A stretch of 64,000 nucleotides of DNA from Marinomonas hwangdonensis (GTDB lineage: Bacteria > Pseudomonadota > Gammaproteobacteria > Pseudomonadales > Marinomonadaceae): positions 62,001 through 126,000 of the forward strand of contig NZ_RIZG01000001.1 in NCBI RefSeq assembly GCF_003721245.1. The letters are read 5' to 3'. A program made the translations under genes and the position numbers. Positions 25,505 to 35,391 of this stretch are shown here, piece by piece (the stretch's first letter is position 1; each line of letters begins with the position of its first letter). The notes below the pieces were generated by a model. It ran no database searches. It was not told the origin of the DNA and saw only the letters and a program-made list of their open reading frames with translations.

Positions 25505-28500
25505 ATGGCCTTCAATACCAATAAATTTAATGAAGATAGTCGGGTAAAAATCCCTGCAATTCTTCATCTAATGCGTCTAGGCTACCAATACCTATCACTT
25601 AAAGGGCAAAGCTGGGATCTAGACACCAATATCTTCCCTGACGTATTCAAAACGGCTATCGGTAAAATTAACCCTGGTATTGAAGATGCTGAAGCCGGTC
25701 GTTTGTTGGAAGATGTCAAACTATTACTTGATAACGAAGACTTAGGCAAAGCCTTCTTTGAGCGCCTGTCAGAGCGTTCAAATACCAAGCTGATCGACTT
25801 TGAAAACTTTAATAACAATGCCTTCCATGTTGTCACAGAGTTAACGTGTCAAAACGGAGATGAAGAGTTTCGCCCCGATATCACACTGCTTATCAATGGT
25901 ATGCCGCTGGTGTTTATTGAGGTGAAAAAGCCCAATAACCGAGAAGGCATTCTGGCCGAGCGAGACCGCATCAACAAACGCTTCCAAAACCCTAAGTTCA
26001 AGCGTTTTGCCAATATCACCCAGTTTATGATTTTCTCCAATAACATGGAGTACGACGACGGCGATCCAGAACCTGTACAAGGAGCCTTCTATGCCAGTAG
26101 TTCTTACCATAAGCCGGTATTTAACTATTTCCGCGAAGAAGAAATCTTAAACTTAACCGCCTTGCTGAAGCCGGTATCGGATGATGATGAGCTAAAAGTC
26201 TTAAAAGACAACAATCTGGAAGTGATCCGCAGTAACCCAGAGTTCCAAACTAACAAGCAGCCCGAGCGTCCAACCAACCGCATTTGTACATCTTTACTCA
26301 GCCGTGAACGCTTAGCCTTTATTTTGCGTTACGCCTTAGCGTATGTGTCCGAGTCAGATGGTCTACAAAAGCACATCATGCGTTACCCGCAGTTGTTTGC
26401 CACCAAAGCTATTGAACAAAAGCTTAGCGAAGGCGTTAAAAAAGGCATAATTTGGCACACCCAAGGCAGTGGTAAAACCGCACTAACGTTTTATAACGTA
26501 CGCTTTTTAACCGACTACTTCCAAAAGCAGCAAGTCATCCCTAAGTTTTATTTTATTGTTGACCGCTTAGACTTACTACAACAAGCGCAGCGCGAATTTA
26601 CCGCCCGTGGTTTGATAGTTTACATCGTCAACTCGCGAGAAGATTTTGCTCGCGACATCAAAGCTACGCAGGTGATCCATAACCATTCTGGCAAGCCAGA
26701 AATTACCGTGGTAAACATTCAAAAATTTCAAGACGACCCAGATGTGGTCAGCACTAAAGACTACAACGTCGCGATCCAGCGCGTTTATTTTCTGGACGAA
26801 GTACACCGCAGTTATAACCCTAAGGGCAGCTTCTTAGCTAACCTAAGCCAGTCAGACAGCAATGCCATCAAAATTGGCCTAACCGGCACTCCGCTACTGG
26901 GTGACGACTACAACTCACGCGTTTTGTTTGGCGACTACATTCACAAGTACTACTACAACGCGTCCATTGCCGACGGCTACACCTTGCGGCTCATTCGTGA
27001 GGAGATCAGCACCCAATACAAAATTGAACTGCAAAAAGCCCTCGAAGAAGCCGAAGTGAAAATGGGCGATGTCGATCGCAAACTCATTTATGCCCACCCA
27101 AGCTTTGTTGAGCCCATGCTGACTTACATCGTAAACGACTTTGAAAAAAGCCGTGGCGCATTAAACGATACAACCATTGGTGGCATGGTCATTTGCGACA
27201 GCTCAGACCAAGCCAAGCAGATGTTTGACATTTTTAATGGCGTTTATGCCGATGCACCTATTCTGCCGCAAGCATCCAATACAAATAGCCGAGTACTCGA
27301 GGTCGCCGAGCCTGCGCCAACCAGTTATGCAGAGTCTGTTAAACAAGCACAAAAGGTAAAAAACGCTGCTCTGATCCTGCATGACATCGGCAGCAAAGAA
27401 GAACGTAAAAACTGGGTAGAAGACTTCAAAGCAGGCAAAATTGACTTTTTGTTTGTGTATAACATGCTGCTCACCGGTTTTGATGCCAAACGCCTGAAAA
27501 AGCTCTACCTTGGTCGGGTGATCCGCAAACACAATTTGCTTCAAGCCCTCACGCGAGTGAACCGTACTTACAAAGATTTTCGCTATGGCTATGTGGTGGA
27601 TTTTGCCGATATTCGTAAAGAATTCGATGCCACTAACAAAGCTTATTTCGACGAACTACAGTCGGAGCTTGGCGATGAGATGGAGCACTACTCACAGCTG
27701 TTTAAATCGCAGGAAGAGATCAAACAAGAGATTGAGCACATCAAAGACGTACTGTTCCGCTTTGATACCGACAACATGGAAGAGTTCTGTAATCAGATCA
27801 GCCAGATACAAGACCGCGATACTGTACTGGCGCTAAAAAAAGCCTTAGCCGATGCGCGCAGCTTGTATAATCTTATTCGTTTGCAGGGCGAGTATGACTT
27901 TCTCGATGAGCTGGATTTTGCCAAGCTCAACATACTGTATCGCGAAACCAGCAACCATCTGGATTTACTTAACCTTAAAAACGACTTAGAAAGTGGCCAA
28001 GACACCAGTAACCTACTCAATCGCGCCTTAGAAGACGTGATCTTCAAGTTTGTAAAAATCGGCGAAGAAGAACTGGTACTGGCCGACAAGCTAAAAAACA
28101 CCCTGCGCCAAACCCGGGAAGCGCTGGCCAGCAATTTTGACCAGCAAGACCCGAAGTTTACCAGCTTAAAAGAAGAGCTAGAGCGTTTGTTTAAGAAGAA
28201 AAACTTAAGCGAAGTGACCCAAGATGAAATGAATGCCAATATCGACGCGCTCAATAAAATTCACGATCGCGTCAAAGAGCTTAACCGTCAAAACAACCAA
28301 CTGCGCCAAAAGTACTTAGGCGATGCCAAATACACCCGTATTCACAAACGCTTGCAAGAACGCCAGCAAAGCCAAAGCGACATCAGCGAGTCAGAGCGTA
28401 AAATTTTTGAGGCACTGGCGGGCGTTAAACAAGATGCCGACGAGCAAGTGCTCAACAACAGCCAAGTGCTAGATAACGAAAGCTACTTTGAACGCCAAAT

Positions 28501-28633
28501 GATGCCGCTGGTAATTGGCCGCTTTATGAAAGAACAGCAGATTAAACTCAACGCCGACGCCTCACGTTACATTAACCACCTTGTCGTCGCAGAATACTTA
28601 AAAGAATTTAATACTGGCAGCCAAGCGTGGTAA
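25505..28633 (+). CDS. hsdR: Type I restriction enzyme R subunit HsdR
   Basis: The motor-nuclease of a type I restriction-modification complex: it translocates DNA from an unmodified recognition site and cuts at a distance. The 1042-aa protein has an N-terminal PD-(D/E)xK nuclease with Asp125 (FRPDITLL), Glu139 and Lys141 (FIEVKK), then an SF2 helicase with Walker A TQGSGKT at 319-325, the DEAD-like box VYFLDEVHRS, motif III GLTGTPLLG and motif VI LLQALTRVNRTY, and a long helical C-terminus for contact with HsdM. An AAGGA Shine-Dalgarno precedes the ATG, 12 nt after tnsC. Confidence 0.95.
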   Translation: MAFNTNKFNEDSRVKIPAILHLMRLGYQYLSLKGQSWDLDTNIFPDVFKTAIGKINPGIEDAEAGRLLEDVKLLLDNEDLGKAFFERLSERSNTKLIDFENFNNNAFHVVTELTCQNGDEEFRPDITLLINGMPLVFIEVKKPNNREGILAERDRINKRFQNPKFKRFANITQFMIFSNNMEYDDGDPEPVQGAFYASSSYHKPVFNYFREEEILNLTALLKPVSDDDELKVLKDNNLEVIRSNPEFQTNKQPERPTNRICTSLLSRERLAFILRYALAYVSESDGLQKHIMRYPQLFATKAIEQKLSEGVKKGIIWHTQGSGKTALTFYNVRFLTDYFQKQQVIPKFYFIVDRLDLLQQAQREFTARGLIVYIVNSREDFARDIKATQVIHNHSGKPEITVVNIQKFQDDPDVVSTKDYNVAIQRVYFLDEVHRSYNPKGSFLANLSQSDSNAIKIGLTGTPLLGDDYNSRVLFGDYIHKYYYNASIADGYTLRLIREEISTQYKIELQKALEEAEVKMGDVDRKLIYAHPSFVEPMLTYIVNDFEKSRGALNDTTIGGMVICDSSDQAKQMFDIFNGVYADAPILPQASNTNSRVLEVAEPAPTSYAESVKQAQKVKNAALILHDIGSKEERKNWVEDFKAGKIDFLFVYNMLLTGFDAKRLKKLYLGRVIRKHNLLQALTRVNRTYKDFRYGYVVDFADIRKEFDATNKAYFDELQSELGDEMEHYSQLFKSQEEIKQEIEHIKDVLFRFDTDNMEEFCNQISQIQDRDTVLALKKALADARSLYNLIRLQGEYDFLDELDFAKLNILYRETSNHLDLLNLKNDLESGQDTSNLLNRALEDVIFKFVKIGEEELVLADKLKNTLRQTREALASNFDQQDPKFTSLKEELERLFKKKNLSEVTQDEMNANIDALNKIHDRVKELNRQNNQLRQKYLGDAKYTRIHKRLQERQQSQSDISESERKIFEALAGVKQDADEQVLNNSQVLDNESYFERQMMPLVIGRFMKEQQIKLNADASRYINHLVVAEYLKEFNTGSQAW

Positions 28634-28667
28634 TGCGAGTAAAACTTATTAGGAAGTAAACACTAAA

Positions 28668-30302
28668 ATGGTTGAATTAGAATTTCAGCAAAAAACTAAA
28701 ACCCTGATTGATAGTTTAAAAAGTATCTGTGCTAACTATGGGTTAGGTAACGACGGTAACGAATTTAAAATCATAACCCAAATTTTCTTGTACAAGTTTT
28801 TAAACGATAAGTTTGCCTTTGAAGCGAAAAAGCTCGACGACACAATAGCTAAAGCCGATAAGTGGGAAGAAGCGCTAGTAGCCATGAGCGAAGACGACCT
28901 CGACATGCTACAACTGCAAATGGGCGGCGATACGGCACGGCTAAAACCGCAGCACTTTATAAGCTACCTGTTTAGCCAACAAAACGCGCCTGACTTTGCC
29001 AAACTGTTTGACGATACCCTCATTGATATCGCCATCACCAATAACGATGTCTTTGCGGTAAAAACCGATAGCGGCGAGAAGACAAAGCTTTTTGATCGGG
29101 TGAGTGAATTCATAACCGATACGTCAAAACGTGATAATTTTTGCAAAGCCATTATCAACAAGCTGGTCGAGTTCAGTTTTGAGCGTATCTTCACCCAAAA
29201 ATTCGACTTCTATGCCACTATCTTTGAGTATCTAATCAAAGACTACAACATCAATTCAGGCGGCAAATACGCCGAGTATTTCACTCCGCATGCGGTGGCG
29301 CGTATTATGGCCGAAATTTTAGTGCCACAAGACCAGCGCGGCACTGTGCGCAATGTTAGTTGTTACGATCCATCGGCAGGTTCGGGCACTTTATTAATGA
29401 ACGTGGCGCACGCCATTGGTGAAAACCGCTGTAGCATTTACACCCAAGATATTTCGCAAAAATCATCCAACCTGCTGCGTTTAAACCTGATTTTAAATAA
29501 CTTGGTGCACTCCATCCCCAATGTGATCCAAGGTAATACGGTATTACACCCCTACCACAAAGACGGCAAAGAGTTAAAACGCTTTGATTACATCGTTTCC
29601 AACCCGCCGTTTAAGCTGAATTTCAGCGATTTTAGGGATGAGCTCGACAGTAATGAGAACAAAGAACGATTTTTTGCTGGTATACCCACAGTACCTAAGA
29701 AAGAGAAGGATAAGATGAAAATTTATACTCTCTTTTTACAGCACATAATAACATCTTTGAAATCAACTGGAAAAGCAGCGGTTGTCGTGCCAACGGGCTT
29801 CATTACTGCTAATACAGGAATTGACAATAAAATTCTAAAGCACTTAGTTACAAACAAAATGCTGGCGGGAGTGGTCTCTATGCCATCTAATATTTTCGCT
29901 ACCACAGGCACTAACGTATCCATCCTATTTATCGATGCTAGCAACGATGGCGATGTGGTTTTGGTCGATGCTTCAAACTTAGGCGAAAAGGTCAAAGATG
30001 GCAAAAACCAAAAAACCGTATTAACCGCCGATGAAGAACAAAAAATTATTAATGTGTTTAATGCCAAAGAAACCATCGAAGACTTATCTGTGGCGGTGAG
30101 TTACGACGAAATCGAAGCCAAAAATTACTCGTTGAGTGCAGGCCAGTATTTCGATGTTAAAATCGAATACGTGGATATTACCCCTGAGCAGTTTGCAGAA
30201 AAAATGCATGTAATTACCAGTAACTTAGATAACCTGTTTAACCAGTCTCGTGATTTGGAAACGGAGATTAAAAAACAGTTGGCGGGATTGAAGTATGAAT
30301 AA
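28668..30302 (+). CDS. hsdM: Type I DNA methyltransferase subunit HsdM
   Basis: It methylates adenine in the target specified by HsdS and protects host DNA. The 544-aa protein has an N-terminal helical HsdM domain, SAM-binding motif I DPSAGSGT at 234-241, and catalytic motif IV NPPF at 312-315 (the N6-adenine class), with the phenylalanine-rich KIYTLFLQHI downstream. Base composition changes within the gene: a stretch at about 29640-29930 is clearly more AT-rich than both sides, suggesting past recombination. It overlaps hsdS by 8 nt. Confidence 0.95.
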   Translation: MVELEFQQKTKTLIDSLKSICANYGLGNDGNEFKIITQIFLYKFLNDKFAFEAKKLDDTIAKADKWEEALVAMSEDDLDMLQLQMGGDTARLKPQHFISYLFSQQNAPDFAKLFDDTLIDIAITNNDVFAVKTDSGEKTKLFDRVSEFITDTSKRDNFCKAIINKLVEFSFERIFTQKFDFYATIFEYLIKDYNINSGGKYAEYFTPHAVARIMAEILVPQDQRGTVRNVSCYDPSAGSGTLLMNVAHAIGENRCSIYTQDISQKSSNLLRLNLILNNLVHSIPNVIQGNTVLHPYHKDGKELKRFDYIVSNPPFKLNFSDFRDELDSNENKERFFAGIPTVPKKEKDKMKIYTLFLQHIITSLKSTGKAAVVVPTGFITANTGIDNKILKHLVTNKMLAGVVSMPSNIFATTGTNVSILFIDASNDGDVVLVDASNLGEKVKDGKNQKTVLTADEEQKIINVFNAKETIEDLSVAVSYDEIEAKNYSLSAGQYFDVKIEYVDITPEQFAEKMHVITSNLDNLFNQSRDLETEIKKQLAGLKYE

Positions 30303-31515
30303 ATGGCCCATCACAAGCTTAAAAGGGAAGATCAATATTAAGCATGGATTCCCATTTAAGAGCGAATACTTCTCGGATGAAGCGACACAATTCATTGTAT
30401 TGACGCCAGGAAACTTCTATGAAGAAGGTGGCTTTAAGAGGCAGGCAGGGAAAGAGAAATTTTATACTGGAGATATTCCGGAAGATTACCTACATAAGGC
30501 TGGCGACCTAATTGTCGCAATGACCGAACAAGCAGTAGGGTTGTTAGGCAGTTGTGCCAGAGTTCCAGAATCTGGCATTTACTTGCATAACCAGCGGCTC
30601 GGGCTAGTCACTACAGTTTCGAAAAAGATACTGAAGGATTACATATACCACCTATTCAAGACTAAGACTGTACGAGAGCAAATTCGACTAACTTCGTCTG
30701 GCTCAAAGGTTAAGCACACATCTCCCGAAAGGATATATGACGTAAGGGTTCCTCTCCCAACAGTTTCGGAACAACAGAATATCGTTTCTTTACTTGATAC
30801 GCTCGAAACAAAAATCGAACTCAACAACCGCATCAACACCGAGCTGGAAGCCATGGCTAAAACCCTGTACGACTACTGGTTTGTACAGTTCGACTTCCCC
30901 GACGACTCGCCACAAGGCCAAGGCAAACCCTACAAAACCTCCGGCGGAAAAATGGTCTACAACCCAACCCTAAAGCGCGAAATACCAGCGGGGTGGAGTG
31001 ATGGAATAATTGCAGACGTCATAGGGAAAGTTCCACAAGCCACGAAAGTTTTAGCAAAAGAGTTTCAAGATAATGGAAAAGTCCCTGTAATTGACCAAAG
31101 TCAGTCATATATTTGCGGTTTTACAGATGATGAAACTGCTACGATAAAGCCAGAGTCTGCACATGTGATTTTTGGAGATCATACTAGGGCAGTTAAGCTA
31201 GTGAATTTCGACTACGCAAGAGGGGCGGACGGTACACAGGTTCTAGTTGCGAAATCGGACAAGGTACCTAGTTACCTCTTATACCAAATTGTCTCTGATA
31301 TCGACCTTTCCAGTTATGGGTATGCGCGCCACTATAAGTTTTTAAAAGAATCGAAATGCGTCATTCCTAGGGCTGAAGTTTCTCAGCGTTATCAAAACAC
31401 TGTAAATCATTGGCATGAGAAAATCAGAGATAACATTTTTCAAAATTATGAGTTAGAGCGACTACGAGACTGGCTTCTCCCGATGCTGATGAACGGACAA
31501 GTGACTGTGAAATAA
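30295..31515 (+). CDS. hsdS: Type I specificity subunit HsdS
   Basis: It sets the DNA recognition sequence of the complex through two target-recognition domains. The 406-aa protein shows the usual two-fold plan: TRD1 (about 1-155), a central conserved helix with QQNIVSLLDTLETKIELNNRINTELEAMAKTLYDYWF, TRD2 (about 230-375) and a matching C-terminal helix NIFQNYELERLRDWLLPMLMNGQVTVK. The two TRDs are AT-rich while the conserved spacer is GC-richer, a composition pattern expected from exchange of TRDs between alleles. Confidence 0.95.
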   Translation: MNKWPITSLKGKINIKHGFPFKSEYFSDEATQFIVLTPGNFYEEGGFKRQAGKEKFYTGDIPEDYLHKAGDLIVAMTEQAVGLLGSCARVPESGIYLHNQRLGLVTTVSKKILKDYIYHLFKTKTVREQIRLTSSGSKVKHTSPERIYDVRVPLPTVSEQQNIVSLLDTLETKIELNNRINTELEAMAKTLYDYWFVQFDFPDDSPQGQGKPYKTSGGKMVYNPTLKREIPAGWSDGIIADVIGKVPQATKVLAKEFQDNGKVPVIDQSQSYICGFTDDETATIKPESAHVIFGDHTRAVKLVNFDYARGADGTQVLVAKSDKVPSYLLYQIVSDIDLSSYGYARHYKFLKESKCVIPRAEVSQRYQNTVNHWHEKIRDNIFQNYELERLRDWLLPMLMNGQVTVK

Positions 31516-31530
31516 TTTAGGGATGGCGAT

Positions 31531-33666
31531 ATGGACATTGAAATTAAAGACTGTAACAACATCACGATGGCCAAAGTGGCTATCGTGCCGAATAAGTTGA
31601 ATATTAAGTTTGCCCCGAATGGAACCGGTAAAAGTACGATTTCTAAGGCCATACAATGTGCTGTAACAGAAGACGAACAAGCGCTTTCTGAACTTTTACC
31701 GTTTAAATTTCGCAACGAAAATTTGAATAACACTAAACCTGAAGTGCTTGGTATTGAAAATATCAAAAGTGTTCTCTGTTTTAACGAAGAGTACGTGAAT
31801 AAGTTTACTTTTAAGCCTGAAGAGCTAGTTAGCAATAGTTTTGATATTTTTATACGTACAGATTCTTATCAAGAAAAAGAGCGAGATATAGAAACATTTA
31901 CCAGTTTAGTTAAGCAACAATTTGCGAACAACTCAGAACTAGAAGCGCTTATATCAAATTTAAATGAACTGTCACGGGCATTTAAAGTTACAGCTAGTGG
32001 TGGTTTGGCCAAAACATCGACCGGTGCGAAGGCGCTCTCTAGTTCAAATAAAATTGACCATATTCCTGAAGGGTTACAGCCTTATCAACCCTTTATTCAA
32101 AGTTCGAATTGTGTAAACTGGATTGATTGGCAAGCGAAAGGGCACAAGGAATTTTCTGATTTATCAGATTCTTGTCCATTTTGTACAAGTGATTCGACAA
32201 GTAGGAAAGAGCAAATAGCAAATGTAAGTAAAGAATACGATAAAAATTTAATTAAAAATCTTGTGAGTGTTATTGACGTTATCAACAAACTTGGTGAATA
32301 TTTTTCAGATGTCTCAAAGAACAAGCTAGATGTCATCAAATCGTTAAAAAATGGCCTCGAAAAAGAGCACGAAACCTTCATAGTAACAGTGAAATCACAG
32401 ATCGACGATCTGGTGGCAAAACTAGAAAAGCTCAAAGGGTTAACTGGGTTTGATTTTTATGAAGGCGAAAATGTCGGGCAAAAATTGCTAGACTATAAAA
32501 TAGATCTTCAGTTTTTTGATACCTTAAATTCGATTAAAACCAACGAAACAATAACCGTTATTAACCAGTCAATTGATGATCTGATAAAACAGGCTGGCCC
32601 GTTACAAGGCAAAATTAATCAACAGCGAACAGAGATACAACGACTTATTAAAAAGCATCAAACGGATATTAATGCTTTTCTTACTTTTGCAGGGTATCGC
32701 TATCAAGTTGCAATTGTTGGTGAAGGTGAACAGGCGCAGTTAAAATTACGACATATCGATAATTCAACTCATCTTAGCGGTGGAAGTCAGCATTTAAGTT
32801 TTGGTGAACGCAATGCCTTCTCAATAGTGCTTTTCATGTATGAATGCCTAGCTAAAAAGCCTGATTTAGTGATACTTGACGACCCGATATCGTCTTTTGA
32901 TAAAAATAAAAAATATGCAATTTTAGAGGTGTTGTTTCGCCGAGATGCTAGCGATTGTTTAAAAAGCAAGACAGTCTTGATGCTTACCCATGATGTTGAG
33001 CCTATCATTGATACTCTAAGGTCGGTACGTGGGCAGTTTAGTAACCAAGTTTTTGCGTCGTATTTACGCTTGAGAAGCGGAGAAATTACCGAGCAATCCA
33101 TTTCTAGTGATGATATTAAAACCTTTATCCAGATCTGTGAAAATTTATTTTCATCTACGCAAGACCCAATTATCAAGCTGATATATCTACGCCGAAGATA
33201 TGAAGTTTTAGGCGATCTTGAGAGTGGATACCAAATCCTATCAAATTTGTTTAAAAAACGAGCTGCTCCAGAAGATTTTCGAATCCCTAGAAATGAAGAA
33301 GGACTAAATACGCCGTTATCAACTATTGATTTAAGTGCTGGTATTAATGATATACAACGCTTTATTTCTGAGCTTCCAGTTGATTATCCATCCTTAGTTG
33401 CTCTGTTCAGTAATAACGAGAAAATAAATGAGCTGTACCTGCAAAGTAATAATGGCTATGAGAAATTGCAACTGATCAGAATCTTGTTAGATATCGATAT
33501 GGTTAATAATTCAGTGATTAGAAAATTCATCAACGAAACTTACCATATTGAAAATGAGTTTATATTTCAGCTTGACCCAACACGCTTCGACCTTATTCCC
33601 GAATATGTTGTGAATGAATGTGACAAGATACTAGTAGAATTTAGAGAGTTAAACTCGAATGGCTAA
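31531..33666 (+). CDS. SMC/RloC-like ABC ATPase with zinc-hook motif, linked to type I RM
   Basis: A 711-aa AAA_13-type ATPase. Walker A is APNGTGKST at 28-36; the ABC signature SGGSQHLSFGERNAF is at about 416-430, Walker B DLVILDDPISSFD at 445-457 and a switch His in LTHDVE near 487. The middle is helical and includes a single CPFC at 215-218, as in Rad50-type zinc hooks. A C-terminal domain of about 220 residues follows (with RKFINETYHIENEFIFQLDP). Size, CxxC hook and position directly after hsdS resemble RloC, the RM-linked anticodon nuclease, but I could not find its nuclease triad, so the effector activity is open. It is the last gene of the tnsA-led operon. Confidence 0.7.
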   Translation: MDIEIKDCNNITMAKVAIVPNKLNIKFAPNGTGKSTISKAIQCAVTEDEQALSELLPFKFRNENLNNTKPEVLGIENIKSVLCFNEEYVNKFTFKPEELVSNSFDIFIRTDSYQEKERDIETFTSLVKQQFANNSELEALISNLNELSRAFKVTASGGLAKTSTGAKALSSSNKIDHIPEGLQPYQPFIQSSNCVNWIDWQAKGHKEFSDLSDSCPFCTSDSTSRKEQIANVSKEYDKNLIKNLVSVIDVINKLGEYFSDVSKNKLDVIKSLKNGLEKEHETFIVTVKSQIDDLVAKLEKLKGLTGFDFYEGENVGQKLLDYKIDLQFFDTLNSIKTNETITVINQSIDDLIKQAGPLQGKINQQRTEIQRLIKKHQTDINAFLTFAGYRYQVAIVGEGEQAQLKLRHIDNSTHLSGGSQHLSFGERNAFSIVLFMYECLAKKPDLVILDDPISSFDKNKKYAILEVLFRRDASDCLKSKTVLMLTHDVEPIIDTLRSVRGQFSNQVFASYLRLRSGEITEQSISSDDIKTFIQICENLFSSTQDPIIKLIYLRRRYEVLGDLESGYQILSNLFKKRAAPEDFRIPRNEEGLNTPLSTIDLSAGINDIQRFISELPVDYPSLVALFSNNEKINELYLQSNNGYEKLQLIRILLDIDMVNNSVIRKFINETYHIENEFIFQLDPTRFDLIPEYVVNECDKILVEFRELNSNG

Positions 33667-33671
33667 AGACC

Positions 33672-33857
33672 CTACCGCATCATCACATGACTGGCAAAAT
33701 ACCCACAATAACCGCTGTGCCCTGCAATAATGCGAGCAGCGGTGCGGTGTTTTAAGGTGGTATTGTAAACAAGGTATAAGCGATAGCCTTTTTCTAGGTA
33801 ACGGAGCGCATCATTGAGCGCGACTTGGTTAGCCATGGTGACGAGTTGAGGCAGCAA
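33672..33857 (-). CDS. Hypothetical 55-61 aa ORF, possibly a gene fragment
   Basis: A short frame with protein-like composition (MANQVALNDALRYLEKGY...) starts at TTG 33857 or ATG 33836, without a convincing Shine-Dalgarno, and ends beside the ATPase stop codon. The coding frame continues upstream for a few codons before a stop, so it may be the tail of a gene whose 5' part was lost. I do not recognise the family. Base composition is GC-richer than the AT-rich flanks, which supports an origin different from its neighbours. Confidence 0.35.
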   Translation of the reverse strand: MLPQLVTMANQVALNDALRYLEKGYRLYLVYNTTLKHRTAARIIAGHSGYCGYFASHVMMR

Positions 33858-34026
33858 TGGCTGCCAGGTGAGAATAGGAAAAAATCATTTTAATTCAAAG
33901 GGTTATTTAGATAATGTCAATACCAAAGTTGGAGTGTCAAAGCTTTTTTATTTCTGCTCTTCAAAAAATAGCCTCTCAATTAGAATTAATAGTTATTTTC
34001 ATCCTAAAAAAGTATGTGTCTAATTT
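33858..34026. other. AT-rich non-coding gap before the convergent helicase gene
   Basis: Between the hypothetical fragment and the helicase stop codon the sequence is AT-rich with no ORF, no clear terminator stem and no repeat that I can see, apart from a small GGCAGC/GCTGCC hairpin at 33850-33865. Confidence 0.4.
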
Positions 34027-35391
34027 TTATAGATGATAGGAAATAATCCTCGATTTGAATGATGACATCGTAAACATAGTCAAAGAGGCACATCCAACAA
34101 ACTCTTGGTCATCGTTTAGAGTGATATCACCAAGGCTAATGTCAGATTCAAGTGATATTTTATGCAAATCACTATTTTGATTAATATTAGTAAAGTTTGA
34201 TGTATCCAAGCTATCAAGTAGTCTCTCTGTTTTTTGGTAGTTGTAGGACCCAGGGATGGTTTCGTTTAGCCGCTCTGCGTAATCCAATAAATTGGGCTCA
34301 GCTAGGATAAACATATACCCAATTATCGTCTGGCTGTTGGTCATTCTGAGAACGCGTCCAAGGATTTGGCGAAAGTAAAGCTCTGTTGTGACATCTGTAA
34401 GGTTGCAACAAACTTGCAGTCTTGGAATATCAGTACCTTCGCTGATCATGGCGATACTGATAATCCATTCACTGGTATCTTCGCGAAAGCGATTAATAAG
34501 TTCAGGTGAGTCATCCAGCCTATAGGAAACTAACGTGGCTTCTTTACCAAAGTGACCATATAAAATCGATTGGATTTGTAAGGCGTGTTGGTATGACGAA
34601 GCGACAATAAGACCACCAGAATTCGGGCTGTTAGTTCTAAGCTTGTCGAGCTTCTGAATGCTAAGAGAAAGCATGTAGGTGATGACTTCAGGCTGCTTTA
34701 AAATCATACGGTAACTGACATCACCACTTTCAAGTAACTCTGAAATGTTTTGGTACGTTTTACTTTCGTGACCTTTGCGAACCATGACTTGGTCTGTATC
34801 AATCGCTGTAATAAAGGGCACGCGACAGACGCTGTCATTTATGGCCTCATTGAGACCGTAAGAAAAATCACATTGAATGTTGCCTTCGGGATCAGAGTAG
34901 CGCGCTAAAGGAATGGGCAAGGTATCTGTTCGCCATGGTGTTCCAGTTAACGATAATGTGTAAGTAGCTAGCTTTTGAATTGTCGAAAGTAGTTGTATTC
35001 CCCAAGTATTTGAAGGTGACTCGCCATCACCTGCGCAATGATGAATTTCATCAAAGATCACAAGTACACGACTTAGGCTTAGGTTGCTAAGCAGTTCATT
35101 GATATTTGCCATGGAATGATAAGTGAGAGACGTCCCAAGTGCACCTAGCTGACCATTAAATGGTCTTTTTAGAGTGTGCCTGAATGTTTTTTGGATGCTA
35201 TGGCAGACAACCTTAGAAGGTGAAAAGCAGATAACATAGTCGACCTTGCGCTCATCGAGGAGGGCTTTGGCAACGTAACTTGCCATGATAGTTTTACCTG
35301 AGCCTGGGGTGGCAAGGACTAGAGCGTCTGGTTGGTGCTGATATCGTTCTAAAACTTGTTTTATACAGCGTTTTTGCCACTCTCTTAACAT
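34027..35391 (-). CDS. Superfamily II DEAD/DEAH-type helicase, probable defence cargo
   Basis: A 454-aa ATP-dependent nucleic-acid helicase or translocase. Visible motifs: Q-like REWQKRCIKQVLERY, motif I ATPGSGKT near 28-35, motif II FDEIHHC (DEIH box), motif III SLTGTPWRTD, motif V GTDIPRLQVCCNLT and motif VI QILGRVLRMT. No nuclease domain is evident, and the C-terminal about 80 residues are unassigned. It overlaps the preceding 179-aa gene by 7 nt, so the two are translated together, from a promoter shared divergently with an XRE regulator. The target and biochemical role are unknown. Confidence 0.82.
   Translation of the reverse strand: MLREWQKRCIKQVLERYQHQPDALVLATPGSGKTIMASYVAKALLDERKVDYVICFSPSKVVCHSIQKTFRHTLKRPFNGQLGALGTSLTYHSMANINELLSNLSLSRVLVIFDEIHHCAGDGESPSNTWGIQLLSTIQKLATYTLSLTGTPWRTDTLPIPLARYSDPEGNIQCDFSYGLNEAINDSVCRVPFITAIDTDQVMVRKGHESKTYQNISELLESGDVSYRMILKQPEVITYMLSLSIQKLDKLRTNSPNSGGLIVASSYQHALQIQSILYGHFGKEATLVSYRLDDSPELINRFREDTSEWIISIAMISEGTDIPRLQVCCNLTDVTTELYFRQILGRVLRMTNSQTIIGYMFILAEPNLLDYAERLNETIPGSYNYQKTERLLDSLDTSNFTNINQNSDLHKISLESDISLGDITLNDDQEFVGCASLTMFTMSSFKSRIISYHL

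Noticed and set aside
31531-33666. PrrC anticodon nuclease
   Set aside because: PrrC is near 400 aa without a zinc hook; this protein is 711 aa with CPFC, and the spacing of Arg, Glu and His in its C-terminal part does not match the PrrC triad.
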